Source: an uncultured Clostridia bacterium
Lineage (GTDB): Bacteria > Bacillota > Clostridia > Oscillospirales > Acutalibacteraceae
Length of the DNA: 64,000 bases
Assembly (NCBI GenBank): GCA_947581635.1
Contig: CANPVE010000006.1
Coordinates: 62,001 to 126,000, forward strand
Reading direction: 5' to 3'
In this document: one piece after another, positions 8,998 to 17,127 of the stretch
Numbering within the stretch: the first letter of the stretch is position 1
Layout: the number at the start of each line of letters is the position of its first letter
Position numbers and translations under genes: made by a program
The notes under the pieces: generated by a model
The model's input: the letters and a program-made list of their open reading frames with translations, nothing else
Told to the model about the DNA's origin: nothing
Database searches by the model: none

Positions 8998-9732
8998 TTA
9001 ATGCCCCCTTGGCACGCGCTCAAGCATATTCTTTTCATAAGATCTGTCCGCGTACACCAGACGTATGAATATCACAAGCAGTATTACCGCCGCGCCCCAT
9101 ATTGAACGATAGGCAAATATACGACAGCCCGCAGTGCACGCCACCCCGCCCAGCAAAAAGAAGAATATCATAGAGCCGTGGGTTTTTACCAGTTTTGCCG
9201 AGGCCCGATCCCTGTGCCGGACGTACTTGGCGAGATTGGAGCCAACTTGCCTTATGTGATTGGTCACAAAGGTGGTGGAGGCGGGAATCCCTTCTATTTG
9301 ACGGAAGGTGTTGAACTGCATGGAGCATATGAAATTAAGAGTTACCTGCGTTACTTGGTTCGGAACGCTCTCGGGCAGAAAGCCGAGAATGATTACCGTG
9401 ATTATCTCCAGCCCGATTAAAATAGTATCCCAGCGCAGGAAGTGCAGACGCTTGACTGTCTTGCCGAGGTATTCCGAGAAGAACGCGCCCGCAAAATATG
9501 CGCCTATGGGAACCAGCAGGTATGCCGCTTCACGCAGGTTCCCTTTACCCAGCGCCAACCCCAGCAGTACGACATTGGCGGTCTGAGCGTTGCAGAACAC
9601 ACCGCCGCGCAGAAGGTATGTGTAAGCACCGAACCAGCCTGCGGCGGCGATCAGACACCAGTAGACCCAGCGTTTTTCACATTCAAGAAATTCGTTATTG
9701 CTTTTGTCGACATTGTCTTGCTTAAAATCCAT
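8998..9732 (-). CDS. YoaK/DUF1275 family membrane protein
   Basis: 244 aa with about six predicted membrane helices. Family features: GAYTYLLRGGVFCNAQTANVVLLGLALG near the N-terminus, VPIGAYFAGAFFSE, and the central MQFNTFRQIEGIPASTTFVTNHIRQ stretch. DUF1275/YoaK proteins are widespread membrane proteins without a settled function. The tag gene follows within a few nucleotides, so the two are likely cotranscribed, with no clear functional link. Confidence 0.88.
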   Translation of the reverse strand: MDFKQDNVDKSNNEFLECEKRWVYWCLIAAAGWFGAYTYLLRGGVFCNAQTANVVLLGLALGKGNLREAAYLLVPIGAYFAGAFFSEYLGKTVKRLHFLRWDTILIGLEIITVIILGFLPESVPNQVTQVTLNFICSMQFNTFRQIEGIPASTTFVTNHIRQVGSNLAKYVRHRDRASAKLVKTHGSMIFFFLLGGVACTAGCRIFAYRSIWGAAVILLVIFIRLVYADRSYEKNMLERVPRGH

Positions 9733-9768
9733 AAATAAATCTTCTTTGTTTTATTATTTGTGTTCCGC

Positions 9769-10875
9769 TTAGTGCAGGAAATTCATTATAAGGCTCACCA
9801 TTGCTTCCTTTTCCTCGGCGCGCGATTCGGCTATCATCAGCGTGATTGCAACAAGAGTGTAATCCGCTATGATTTTGTCGCCGTTTTGGTTGAATAAAAT
9901 CCCGTTCTTGTCGAGAAAATAAAGGAATACAGCTGCGGCGATGCGCTTGTTGCCGTCCGAGAATGAGTGGTTCTTGGTGACGAAATAGAGAAGGTTCGCC
10001 GCCTTTTCCTCAAGCGACGGGTACACGTCCTCGCCGAAGAAAGTCTGATATATTGCGGCAATGCTTGCCTTGAAGCTGTCGTCCTTTTCGTTGCCGAAAA
10101 GGTCGCTGTCCGCCGAGAATTTCATGTTGTCGATAAGCTCACGGCATTCCTCATAAGTGATGACATATGTGGCCTCGCTGCCTTTTGGCTTGGAGATACA
10201 CTGATGGTCGTAATCGTCCAGCAGGTCGAGGGCGGTGGCGTAGCTTTCCACCACGTCGAGAATCTGATTTGCCTCAAGCATATTTCCCGCGCGCTTCATT
10301 ATCTGAATTATCTCGCCAAGCTGCTTCATGCGCTGTTCGTTGACGGCATATCCCCTGAGAATGTATTCCTTGAAAACACTGCTTGCCCATTTGCGGAATT
10401 CGACTGCGCGTTTGGACTTGACGCGATAGCCCACCGATATTATAACATCAAGACTGTAGTACGCCACTGGTCTGCCTGTACGCTCGGAGCGCACATAGTA
10501 GACATTGCCATCTTTCTCTACTTCTCCGTCTTTGAACACATTGGAGATATGGCGGGAAATTCCGGATACATCGCGCCCAAAAAGCTCCTGCATCTGCTTT
10601 TGTGTGAGCCACACGGTTTCGTTTTGCAGCGGGACATCTAAGGCGACCGAGCCGTCGGCGGTCTGGTATATCACTATCTCCCTGTCAAATTCGCCCTTGT
10701 CCTCGACGACGACGTCAGGATCGAATTCGGAATCTTCTTCGCTCTCTACAGGCTCGTCCGCGATGGTTTCCGTATCGTCCGCTTGGGCGAATTCAGCGTT
10801 ATCCGCTTCATCGGGGTTTTCGGAAGGCTGAGGCTCGACGGCGGCTTCAATATCCAAAGATTCATCAAAATGCAT
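9769..10875 (-). CDS. RhuM-family protein with C-terminal Fic domain
   Basis: 368 aa. Residues 1-68 are strikingly acidic (many E and D) and look disordered. Then comes a RhuM/KilA-N-like domain (EIVIYQTADGSVALDVPLQNETVWLTQ, LFGRDVSGISRHI, AYYSLDVIISVGYRVKSKRA). The C-terminus holds a Fic domain with an intact active-site motif HSFSDGNKR, matching HxFx(D/E)GNxR, so nucleotide or phosphate transfer to a target protein is plausible. RhuM proteins occur on pathogenicity islands and defence-type loci. No partner antitoxin is adjacent. A repeat copy (10985) lies directly upstream. The acidic N-terminal extension is not typical of RhuM and may mimic nucleic acid or be regulatory. Confidence 0.85.
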   Translation of the reverse strand: MHFDESLDIEAAVEPQPSENPDEADNAEFAQADDTETIADEPVESEEDSEFDPDVVVEDKGEFDREIVIYQTADGSVALDVPLQNETVWLTQKQMQELFGRDVSGISRHISNVFKDGEVEKDGNVYYVRSERTGRPVAYYSLDVIISVGYRVKSKRAVEFRKWASSVFKEYILRGYAVNEQRMKQLGEIIQIMKRAGNMLEANQILDVVESYATALDLLDDYDHQCISKPKGSEATYVITYEECRELIDNMKFSADSDLFGNEKDDSFKASIAAIYQTFFGEDVYPSLEEKAANLLYFVTKNHSFSDGNKRIAAAVFLYFLDKNGILFNQNGDKIIADYTLVAITLMIAESRAEEKEAMVSLIMNFLH

Positions 10876-10984
10876 AAATCAACATTCCTTTCAAAAGAAA
10901 TATGAAAAATTCTGTGTGAGTAAGATTATACCAATACAGTGTACTTTTTGCAACAGTAAAATGCACAATTGCGCGGAGACGAAT

Positions 10985-11212
10985 AAAAAAACTAAGTCAA
11001 GCGAGCGGGGCTGCATGGGGATCAAGGGGGATAATTCCTCCTTGCGGGGTCCAAGGGCAGGGGCCATGGGGGAGAGTGGGGCTGAACCTCACCAGCGAAA
11101 ACGCAGGAGAAGCGGACAAAATGTGGTGGGATTAAAGAGCAGGCAAGGCGAACACAGAGCAAATAGTCCCTTTGAAGAAACTCTTCGCGTTTTTTTCAAC
11201 CGTGAAAAGCAT
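10985..11212 (+). repeat. Intergenic structured repeat, copy 1 (forward)
   Basis: Nearly full-length, diverged copy. It has the left end AGTCAAGCGAGCGGGGCT, G-rich hairpins in the middle, GCGGACAAAATG, an ATTAAAG box, GGCGAACAC, CCCTTT and a right end of T-run plus CAACCGTGAAAAG. Forward is defined as left end first. Confidence 0.75.
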
Positions 11213-11255
11213 CTGTCAACAATAAAATTAAAAATTTTTTAGTGAAGTATAAAAT

Positions 11256-11300
11256 CACGCCCTCGGGGGACATTCAAAAAATATCCTCTGAGGGCGTTTC
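11256..11300 (-). terminator. Terminator of the DUF2798 gene
   Basis: Inverted repeat ACGCCCTC...GAGGGCGT lying just downstream of the minus-strand stop at 11306. T-rich on both sides, so possibly bidirectional. Confidence 0.65.
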
Positions 11301-11305
11301 GTTTT

Positions 11306-11995
11306 TTATTTGTATTGTGTCTCGAGTTTTTCCTTGATTTGGTCGACAAGCTGCATTACGTCCACTATCACGTCGGGTGAAATCTCCGCGCGTTGGCTCT
11401 CCATGGGCATAACTTCCTGAACGGCGGGCTTTGAGAAATTTCTGTCGGGCCGCTCAATCACATTCTTGTACACAGTCTTGAAAACCGTGCGCACAAATGG
11501 CTGAATAAAGAACAACTGTGAGAAGAAGGCGAATGGGAAATTGAAGCACACGAGCTTAAGCCAGTTTGCCAGCAGTGTTAAGAAATTGAATCCCGCATAG
11601 TAGGGGTAATAGAGCCATGCGGCGACAAAGCTCATTGCCGGACACATTATGCCCACAGTTGCGCAGATTATTGCGGTTTCAAACAGGACAGGGTGGGTGT
11701 TGCGTGGGTCGAAGCACTTGGACGCCAGTTTGAATGAACAGGGACTTCCAACCAGCATTTCAAGTGAATAAGCCAAGACGAATTCAATAATTATGACTGC
11801 CCATATAGGCATGAATTTGCCAAACATATACACTCCGCCCTGTTGGTTGATGGCTTTAATAACGCTGGACGCGTGATTGACTTCCATCAATGTGCTGCCA
11901 TTTACCACATACAGACTGTAGAATACGTAGGCGTGTACCGTCACAAGCACTGTGATAAATGCGAAGAAAGCTCTTTGAACTTGATTCTGAGGCAT
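11306..11995 (-). CDS. DUF2798-like membrane protein
   Basis: 229 aa with four membrane helices in two hairpins. The pattern FFAFITVLVTVHAYVFYSL..., ATVGIMCPAMSFVAAW and KLVCFNFPFAFFSQLFFIQPFVR matches the duplicated DUF2798 arrangement found in Firmicutes; function unknown. ATG at 11995 has an AAAGGAG site and is preferred over an upstream in-frame codon at 12031. The cytoplasmic tail ends in a short coiled-coil helix (DVIVDVMQLVDQIKEKLETQYK). It stands alone between a terminator and the alaS leader. Confidence 0.75.
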   Translation of the reverse strand: MPQNQVQRAFFAFITVLVTVHAYVFYSLYVVNGSTLMEVNHASSVIKAINQQGGVYMFGKFMPIWAVIIIEFVLAYSLEMLVGSPCSFKLASKCFDPRNTHPVLFETAIICATVGIMCPAMSFVAAWLYYPYYAGFNFLTLLANWLKLVCFNFPFAFFSQLFFIQPFVRTVFKTVYKNVIERPDRNFSKPAVQEVMPMESQRAEISPDVIVDVMQLVDQIKEKLETQYK

Positions 11996-12315
11996 GGTAA
12001 AATCTCCTTTTCTGACGCAAAAAAGACACACGCGGCCTGCCGATACATAAATCCAAACAGGCTTATCGGGCGTATCAGCCGCAATGTACCGTGATCAGAT
12101 TTATGTGCAGAGCACTACGTGTGTCGTTATGCGTGTTTTTATATTTATTTTTTACATACCCTATTTTACCATAAATCTTACAAATTTGTCAATGAGCCAA
12201 AATGCAGAAATTCAATTTGATTTGAGCAAAAAATTTATCTTTTATTCTTCGCAAAAAATCGGGATTTTTTTAATTGGTTTCATTGGCGGCATTCTCGGCA
12301 CAGCGGCGTTTAATT

Positions 12316-12456
12316 TTTACAATCGAAAAAAAGGAGAGTTTGTCCGGAGAGGGTGATTATTCTGTGCTCGACGTAACTTCTCTTTAGTGTTGGAGCGTTT
12401 TGCCCGCTCCGCCTGCGGCTTCGCTCGCCTGACTTTAGTTTCTCAAAATTGATTTG
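12316..12456 (-). repeat. Intergenic structured repeat, copy 2 (reverse, internally deleted)
   Basis: Read on the minus strand: left end with AAAGTCAGGCGAGCGAAGC, a direct jump to GCAGGCGGAGCGGGCAAAACG, TAAAGAGAAG, CGAGCACAG and a right end with CTTTTTTTCGATTG. The central hairpins are missing. Confidence 0.75.
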
Positions 12457-12478
12457 TGTGGTTTAATTGTAACTTCAC

Positions 12479-12507
12479 TTGACAATTGCCACTTTTAGGG
12501 TTATAAT
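12479..12507 (+). promoter_or_regulatory. Promoter of alaS T-box leader
   Basis: TTGACA (12479-12484), 17-bp spacer, TATAAT (12502-12507). A perfect housekeeping sigma promoter. Confidence 0.85.
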
Positions 12508-12513
12508 CTGAGT

Positions 12514-12790
12514 ACAATGTAAATTGAAGCAAAAATATGCGCGTTCGGGGAAAATGCAGTTTCTCAGTCCACAGAGAGCGGGATTCACGGCTGGAAGATT
12601 CCGCGGCAGGTTCGGAGCTGCATACGCCGCCCGGCAGGTGTCGTCAGGCACGGCGCTTCGATGATGAATCGGACGTGTGTTCAGCGTTAATGAACGCAAA
12701 GCGGCGCGTTTATCGCGCAATATGGGTGGTACCACGGCTCCGTCGTCCCTTTGATTTCTGGGAAGGCGGGGTTTTTTTCTGCCCGTAATA
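12514..12790 (+). ncRNA. T-box leader (alanine) controlling alaS
   Basis: Transcribed leader with T-box sequence GGGTGGTACCACGG (12724-12737). The UGGU at 12727-12730 can pair with the ACCA end of uncharged tRNA-Ala, whose discriminator is A. A Stem I with ACAGAGAG precedes a candidate specifier GCU (Ala) at 12617-12619. I placed it by lining this leader up with the proS leader, where CCC falls in the same position. A terminator stem (about 12739-12768) followed by seven T residues lies before alaS. Low charged tRNA-Ala should permit readthrough. Confidence 0.93.
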
Positions 12791-12815
12791 ATAAAGGAAG
12801 GATTGATTCAACACA

Positions 12816-15449
12816 ATGCAATGGACAGGACTTAACGAATTAAGGGAGAAATATCTCTCATTCTTCGAGACGAAGGGACACCTTCGTCTGCCGAGCTTTT
12901 CACTGATTCCTCGGAACGATAACAGTTTGCTGCTTATCAACTCCGGCATGGCCCCAATGAAAAAATACTTCACAGGCGAGGTAACTCCTCCCCGCAAGAG
13001 AGTTACTACCTGCCAGAAATGCATCAGGACGCCCGACATCGAGCGGGTGGGTATCACGGCGCGCCACGGCACATTTTTTGAAATGCTCGGCAACTTTTCA
13101 TTTGGGGATTATTTCAAGCATGAGGCTACCGCGTGGGCATGGGAATTTCTCACAGAGACACTGGAGATGGACGTGGACCGTCTGTGGGTATCCATTTATG
13201 AAAACGACGATGAGGCATTCGATATCTGGACAAAAGAAGTGGGAGTTGCTCCCGAAAGGATAGTGCGTCTCGGCAAGGAAGATAACTTCTGGGAGCACGG
13301 CGAAGGCCCCTGCGGACCCTGTTCCGAGATATACTATGATCGCGGAGAAGAATACGGCTGCGGCAAGCCTGACTGCGGCGTGGGATGTGACTGCGACAGA
13401 TACGTTGAGATATGGAACAATGTGTTTACCCAGTTCGATTCGGACGGCAAAGGCACGTACACTCCGCTTGACCACCCGAATATAGATACGGGAATGGGTT
13501 TGGAAAGACTTGCCTGCGTGGTGCAGGGCGTGGACAATCTCTTCCTTGTCGATACTGTGCAGAACATAATGAAGCATATCAGCGAGATTGCGAATGTTAA
13601 GTACGGCGAGGATCCGAAGAAGGATATTTCGCTCCGCGTCATCACAGACCATATCCGTTCCACCACATTTATGATAGGTGACGGTGTAATGCCCTCCAAC
13701 ACGGGGCGCGGCTATGTCCTGCGCAGACTGCTCAGACGCGCCGCCCGCCATGGCAGACTGCTTGGCATTGACAGAATGTTCCTCACGGAGGTTTGCGACA
13801 CCGTTATTCGGGAGAATGAGAGCGCATATCCCGAACTGAAGGATAAGCGCGATTTTATTCACAACGTGATTGCCACTGAGGAAGCCAACTTTGCCAAGAC
13901 CATCGATCAGGGAATGAAGGTTCTGGAGGACTTTATCGCCGATCACGAGGGAGATACGCTCAGCGGCGAGGCCGCGTTCAAGCTTCAGGACACCTATGGA
14001 TTCCCGATAGACCTGACAGTTGAGATCCTTGCTGACAAGGGCATGAAGGCAGATGTGGACGGTTTCCGCAAGATATACGATGAATATCGCGTCAAGACTA
14101 AGATGGCGGGCGTTCACGCCACGACCGAGGCGTGGAAGGGCGACGAAGATCTGCTTAAAGATATGACGGCAACCGAGTTCCTCGGGTATGGCGAAAGCAA
14201 GGCGCAAGGCAGAGTTATCGCCATAGTGCTGAACGGTGAGCTTACCGACAGCGCGTTCGAGGGAGACGAGGCCGTGTTGGTGCTTGACAGAACGGTATTT
14301 TATGCCGAGAGCGGCGGACAGGTGGGTGACATAGGTGAAATTACCTCCGACGGCGCCAAAATCAAGGTGACAAACACTTCTAAAAACGGCTCCGGCGTGT
14401 TCCTGCACACCTGTGTCGTTGAATCAGGTCAGATAAATGTTGGTGATACCGTCACAACGGCATACGACTTTGAAACCAGAATGGCGACAAGGCGCAACCA
14501 CACGGCGGCTCACCTGCTTCAGGCGGCCTTGCGCAAAGTGCTGGGTACTCATGTGGAGCAGGCGGGTCAGCTGGTGGATAGCCACACGGTCAGATTTGAT
14601 TTTACACATTTCTCCGCTCTCACTCCCGAGGAGCTTGCGCAGGTGGAAGGTCTTGTCAACGCTGAAATTCTCAAGAGCGTCGAAGTCATCAACGTCGAAA
14701 TGCCCATTGAGGTTGCCAAAAAGCTGGGCGCAATGGCGCTTTTCGGAGAGAAATACGGCGATTTGGTTCGCGTGGTGAGAGCTGCCGATGATTTTTCAAT
14801 AGAATTCTGCGGTGGCACTCATGTGGACAATACATCAAAGATAGGTCTTTTCAAGATAAAGTCAGAGTCTTCGGTGGCTGCCGGCGTGAGAAGAATTGAA
14901 GCGGTAACGGGCGCTAATGTGCTTGCCATGCTTAACGACGCGCTCAATACCATAAGCGAGGCCGCAGCGGCCATGAAGCTGAGCAATTCGGCAGAACTGG
15001 TGCGAAAGAGCGCCTCGATGACCGCGGAGCTGAAGGAGAAAGATAAGCAGATAGAACAGCTTTCCTCGAAGCTCGCTGGAATTCAGGTGGATTCGCTGAT
15101 AAACGACGCACAGACGGTGGGCGATACAAAATTGATTGTAAGCCGCTTCGACGGAGTTAAGCCCGACGAGCTGCGCACAATGGGCGACAAGGTCCGCGAC
15201 AAGTGCGCCGATTCGGTTGCCGTATTCGCCTCGGTCAACGGCGAGAAGGGAACGATTTTCGTGTCGGTCGGCAAAGACGCCCTCGCCAAGGGTGCGAATG
15301 CGGGCAGGATAGTCAAGGCGATTGCACAGGTGACGGGCGGAAACGGCGGCGGCAAGCCCGACAACGCCATGGCGGGCGCAAAGGATCTTTCAAAGCTCGA
15401 CGAGGCGTTGGCAAAGGCTGCTGATATAGTAGCGGAATTCGTCAAATAA
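12816..15449 (+). CDS. alaS: alanyl-tRNA synthetase
   Basis: 877 aa, the normal full length. Charges tRNA-Ala with alanine. Class II core at the N-terminus with RTPDIERVGITARHGTFFEM and FSFGDYFK. The editing domain carries the zinc/catalytic pair NHTAAHLL and CGGTH. The C-Ala domain at the end includes GGNGGGKPDNAMAG. ATG at 12816 follows an AAAGGAAGG site. Expression is set by the T-box leader directly upstream. A terminator follows at 15525. Confidence 0.98.
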   Translation: MQWTGLNELREKYLSFFETKGHLRLPSFSLIPRNDNSLLLINSGMAPMKKYFTGEVTPPRKRVTTCQKCIRTPDIERVGITARHGTFFEMLGNFSFGDYFKHEATAWAWEFLTETLEMDVDRLWVSIYENDDEAFDIWTKEVGVAPERIVRLGKEDNFWEHGEGPCGPCSEIYYDRGEEYGCGKPDCGVGCDCDRYVEIWNNVFTQFDSDGKGTYTPLDHPNIDTGMGLERLACVVQGVDNLFLVDTVQNIMKHISEIANVKYGEDPKKDISLRVITDHIRSTTFMIGDGVMPSNTGRGYVLRRLLRRAARHGRLLGIDRMFLTEVCDTVIRENESAYPELKDKRDFIHNVIATEEANFAKTIDQGMKVLEDFIADHEGDTLSGEAAFKLQDTYGFPIDLTVEILADKGMKADVDGFRKIYDEYRVKTKMAGVHATTEAWKGDEDLLKDMTATEFLGYGESKAQGRVIAIVLNGELTDSAFEGDEAVLVLDRTVFYAESGGQVGDIGEITSDGAKIKVTNTSKNGSGVFLHTCVVESGQINVGDTVTTAYDFETRMATRRNHTAAHLLQAALRKVLGTHVEQAGQLVDSHTVRFDFTHFSALTPEELAQVEGLVNAEILKSVEVINVEMPIEVAKKLGAMALFGEKYGDLVRVVRAADDFSIEFCGGTHVDNTSKIGLFKIKSESSVAAGVRRIEAVTGANVLAMLNDALNTISEAAAAMKLSNSAELVRKSASMTAELKEKDKQIEQLSSKLAGIQVDSLINDAQTVGDTKLIVSRFDGVKPDELRTMGDKVRDKCADSVAVFASVNGEKGTIFVSVGKDALAKGANAGRIVKAIAQVTGGNGGGKPDNAMAGAKDLSKLDEALAKAADIVAEFVK

Positions 15450-15524
15450 CTCTGAATATAAGCCCCTGATTATCTGATTGGGCTGATGTAGCTCCAATTA
15501 AAAGATAAACCGTAAATAAAAGAC

Positions 15525-15576
15525 GAGACTGTTTCGTGTCATTATTTAGTGACTTTGAGCAGTCTCTTTTTATTTT
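15525..15576 (+). terminator. Terminator after alaS
   Basis: GAGACTG (15525-15531) pairs with CAGTCTC (15560-15566), followed by TTTTTATTTTT. Confidence 0.75.
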
Positions 15577-15588
15577 TATGTTGTCAGA

Positions 15589-15643
15589 TTGTCAACTTAA
15601 TTTTAATAATTAGGTTGACAATCTTTCGCCGTCGTGTTACAAT
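15589..15643 (+). promoter_or_regulatory. bioY promoter with overlapping BirA-type operator
   Basis: Inverted repeat TTGTCAAC (15589-15596), 17-bp gap, GTTGACAA (15614-15621). This is the arrangement of BirA biotin-repressor sites. The right arm contains the -35 TTGACA (15615-15620), with a 17-bp spacer to TACAAT (15638-15643). Binding of BirA-biotinyl-AMP would block RNA polymerase. Confidence 0.85.
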
Positions 15644-15677
15644 AATCCCAAACTTATTCCTGGGGAGGCTCTTTTCA

Positions 15678-16256
15678 ATGAGTGAGAATGTTTCCGAAAC
15701 AATACAAAAAAAATCCAAACTTAAAATTACTACCGCCGACATCGTAGTGGTGGCACTGTCTGCCGCAGTACTTGCGGTGTGTTCGTGGATTTATATTCCC
15801 ATGACGGTGGAAATCACACTGCAAACCTTCGCAGTGTTCACAATCGCAGGCATTTTCGGGGCAAAGCGCGCTACGCTTGCCGTGCTGGTATATATACTGC
15901 TCGGCGCCATAGGTGTGCCCGTTCTGGCGGGAATGCAGGGTGGTATTGACAAGATAATAGGCGCTACGGGCGGTTATATTCTGGGATTTATATTTATAGC
16001 GCTGTTCGTGGGCTTTGCCTCGGACAGATTTGAGCGCAGAACAATGCCACTTTTAATTGCGATGCTTCTCGGACTGGTTGTGTGCTATGCCTTCGGCACG
16101 GTGTGGTATATGTTCGTCTACGCCCAAAGCACCGGGCCGGTGGGCCTCGGAACGGTTATGGGCTGGTGTGTAATTCCGTTTATAATTCCCGACTGCGTGA
16201 AAATAGCCTGTGCGCTGATGGTTTCCAAGAGGGTGGGAAAGTATGTCAAATTCTGA
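15678..16256 (+). CDS. bioY: BioY biotin transporter substrate-binding protein
   Basis: 192-aa membrane protein, the S component of an ECF-type biotin importer. Six helices and family features: MTVEITLQTFAVFTIAGIFGAKRATLAVLVYILLGAIGVPVLAGMQGG region, GGYILGF, and FGTVWYM. The frame is open from 15549, but the ATG at 15678 has a GGGGAGG site and begins the conserved region. The energising ATPase and EcfT are not nearby, so a shared ECF module is expected. A BirA-type operator overlaps its promoter, consistent with biotin repression. It overlaps the next gene by 14 nt. Confidence 0.95.
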   Translation: MSENVSETIQKKSKLKITTADIVVVALSAAVLAVCSWIYIPMTVEITLQTFAVFTIAGIFGAKRATLAVLVYILLGAIGVPVLAGMQGGIDKIIGATGGYILGFIFIALFVGFASDRFERRTMPLLIAMLLGLVVCYAFGTVWYMFVYAQSTGPVGLGTVMGWCVIPFIIPDCVKIACALMVSKRVGKYVKF

Positions 16257-16683
16257 TGCTTTGCCCAATCAAAACGCGATGTCCGTAAGTATCGACGGGA
16301 ATATTGACAAGTGTGCGCTAAAAATACGTCCTCACCACGGAATGTGCATACAATTTTTCCGCGGTGAGGGCTACAGCGCGGAATTTATCCGCCATATGGA
16401 CGAAATTGTTCGTCGGCTCAACGGCGGTGCATTGGTGGATTTGACAAAATTCGCTGACTGTATATGTGAGTGTTGTCCGAACAATATCTGCGGTGAGTGC
16501 GTTTCGGAGCCTAAGGTTCGAGGCTTTGACAACCGCGTACTGGAGTTATGCGGATTGAGCTTGGGCGATGTTGTGAGCTTTGATGAGTTTCACGCATATG
16601 TGAGAGAGAATATAATTGACTGTGGACGAATGGGGGAGATATGCGGTAATTGTGAATGGGCGTATATCTGCCACGGAAAGTAA
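16243..16683 (+). CDS. DUF1284 cysteine-rich protein
   Basis: 146 aa. The core LKIRPHHGMCIQFFRGEGYSAEFIRHM and the two cysteine clusters (CICECCPNNICGEC and CGNCEWAYIC) match DUF1284, a family thought to bind an iron-sulfur cluster. It overlaps bioY by 14 nt and should be cotranscribed with it. A role in biotin metabolism is only a guess, although biotin synthase does need Fe-S chemistry. Confidence 0.82.
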   Translation: MSNSDALPNQNAMSVSIDGNIDKCALKIRPHHGMCIQFFRGEGYSAEFIRHMDEIVRRLNGGALVDLTKFADCICECCPNNICGECVSEPKVRGFDNRVLELCGLSLGDVVSFDEFHAYVRENIIDCGRMGEICGNCEWAYICHGK

Positions 16684-16709
16684 GACATAAAATGATGAGT
16701 GACAGGTGT

Positions 16710-16931
16710 GTTTTTTATGCGATAGAAAAAACGGGGAGATTTTAGTAAGAATTGGCTGCTTATTCTGTTTTTGCCTTGATTTTTCTTTAGTGTCGGCACG
16801 TTTTGTCCGCTCGGCCTTAGGTTTCGCTTGTTAGGCACTGTCTCACCCTCCGCAATGGTGCTGCCTTCGACCCGCCGGGAAGAATTACCACCCTGGGCTC
16901 TTACGCTTCGCTAATTATTTTTTACTGTTGC
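16710..16931 (-). repeat. Intergenic structured repeat, copy 3 (reverse)
   Basis: Minus-strand reading contains AAAATAATTAGCGAAGCG at the left, a GTGCCTAACAAGCGAAACC segment, GCGGACAAAACGTG, CTAAAGAAAAATC and a right end with CCGTTTTTTCTATCGC. Diverged but full length. Confidence 0.7.
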
Positions 16932-16951
16932 GTGATTTTTAATCGGGTTGC

Positions 16952-16980
16952 TTGACTTTTTCATTAGCATATGTTACACT
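16952..16980 (+). promoter_or_regulatory. Promoter of the NiCo riboswitch transcript
   Basis: TTGACT (16952-16957), 17-bp spacer, TACACT (16975-16980). Confidence 0.7.
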
Positions 16981-16999
16981 GGAGCATATAATGATAATT

Positions 17000-17099
17000 G
17001 AACAGGGTGGGCTGTAAGCCTTATCCGGGTCACATTAGTGACAGTGGAATTAATGTCCACGGGACTGTAATTTTAATTACCTATCCCGTGGACTTTTTT
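17000..17099 (+). ncRNA. NiCo (czcD-type) riboswitch with terminator
   Basis: A compact four-helix junction upstream of a CDF metal exporter. P1 is ACAG (17002-17005) with CTGT (17065-17068). P2 encloses GGGTGGGCTGTAAGCC...TCC. P3 is GTCAC/GTGAC. P4 is GTGGA/TCCAC, ending in CGGGACTGT. GTCCACGGGA (17055-17064) can instead pair with TCCCGTGGAC (17084-17093), followed by seven T residues. Metal binding to the junction would therefore prevent termination. Identification rests on layout, the ACAGG and CGGGACTGT blocks and the downstream gene; no covariance search was possible. Confidence 0.85.
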
Positions 17100-17127
17100 A
17101 ATACTTTTGATGCCAAGGGTGATGAGT

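Noticed and set aside
12084..12356. Open frame of 90 codons with hydrophobic segments
   Set aside because: No Shine-Dalgarno site, and its 3' part runs into repeat copy 2; composition fits noncoding AT-rich DNA.
13098..14408. 436-codon frame antisense to alaS
   Set aside because: Shadow of a highly conserved gene with strong third-position bias; no domain seen.
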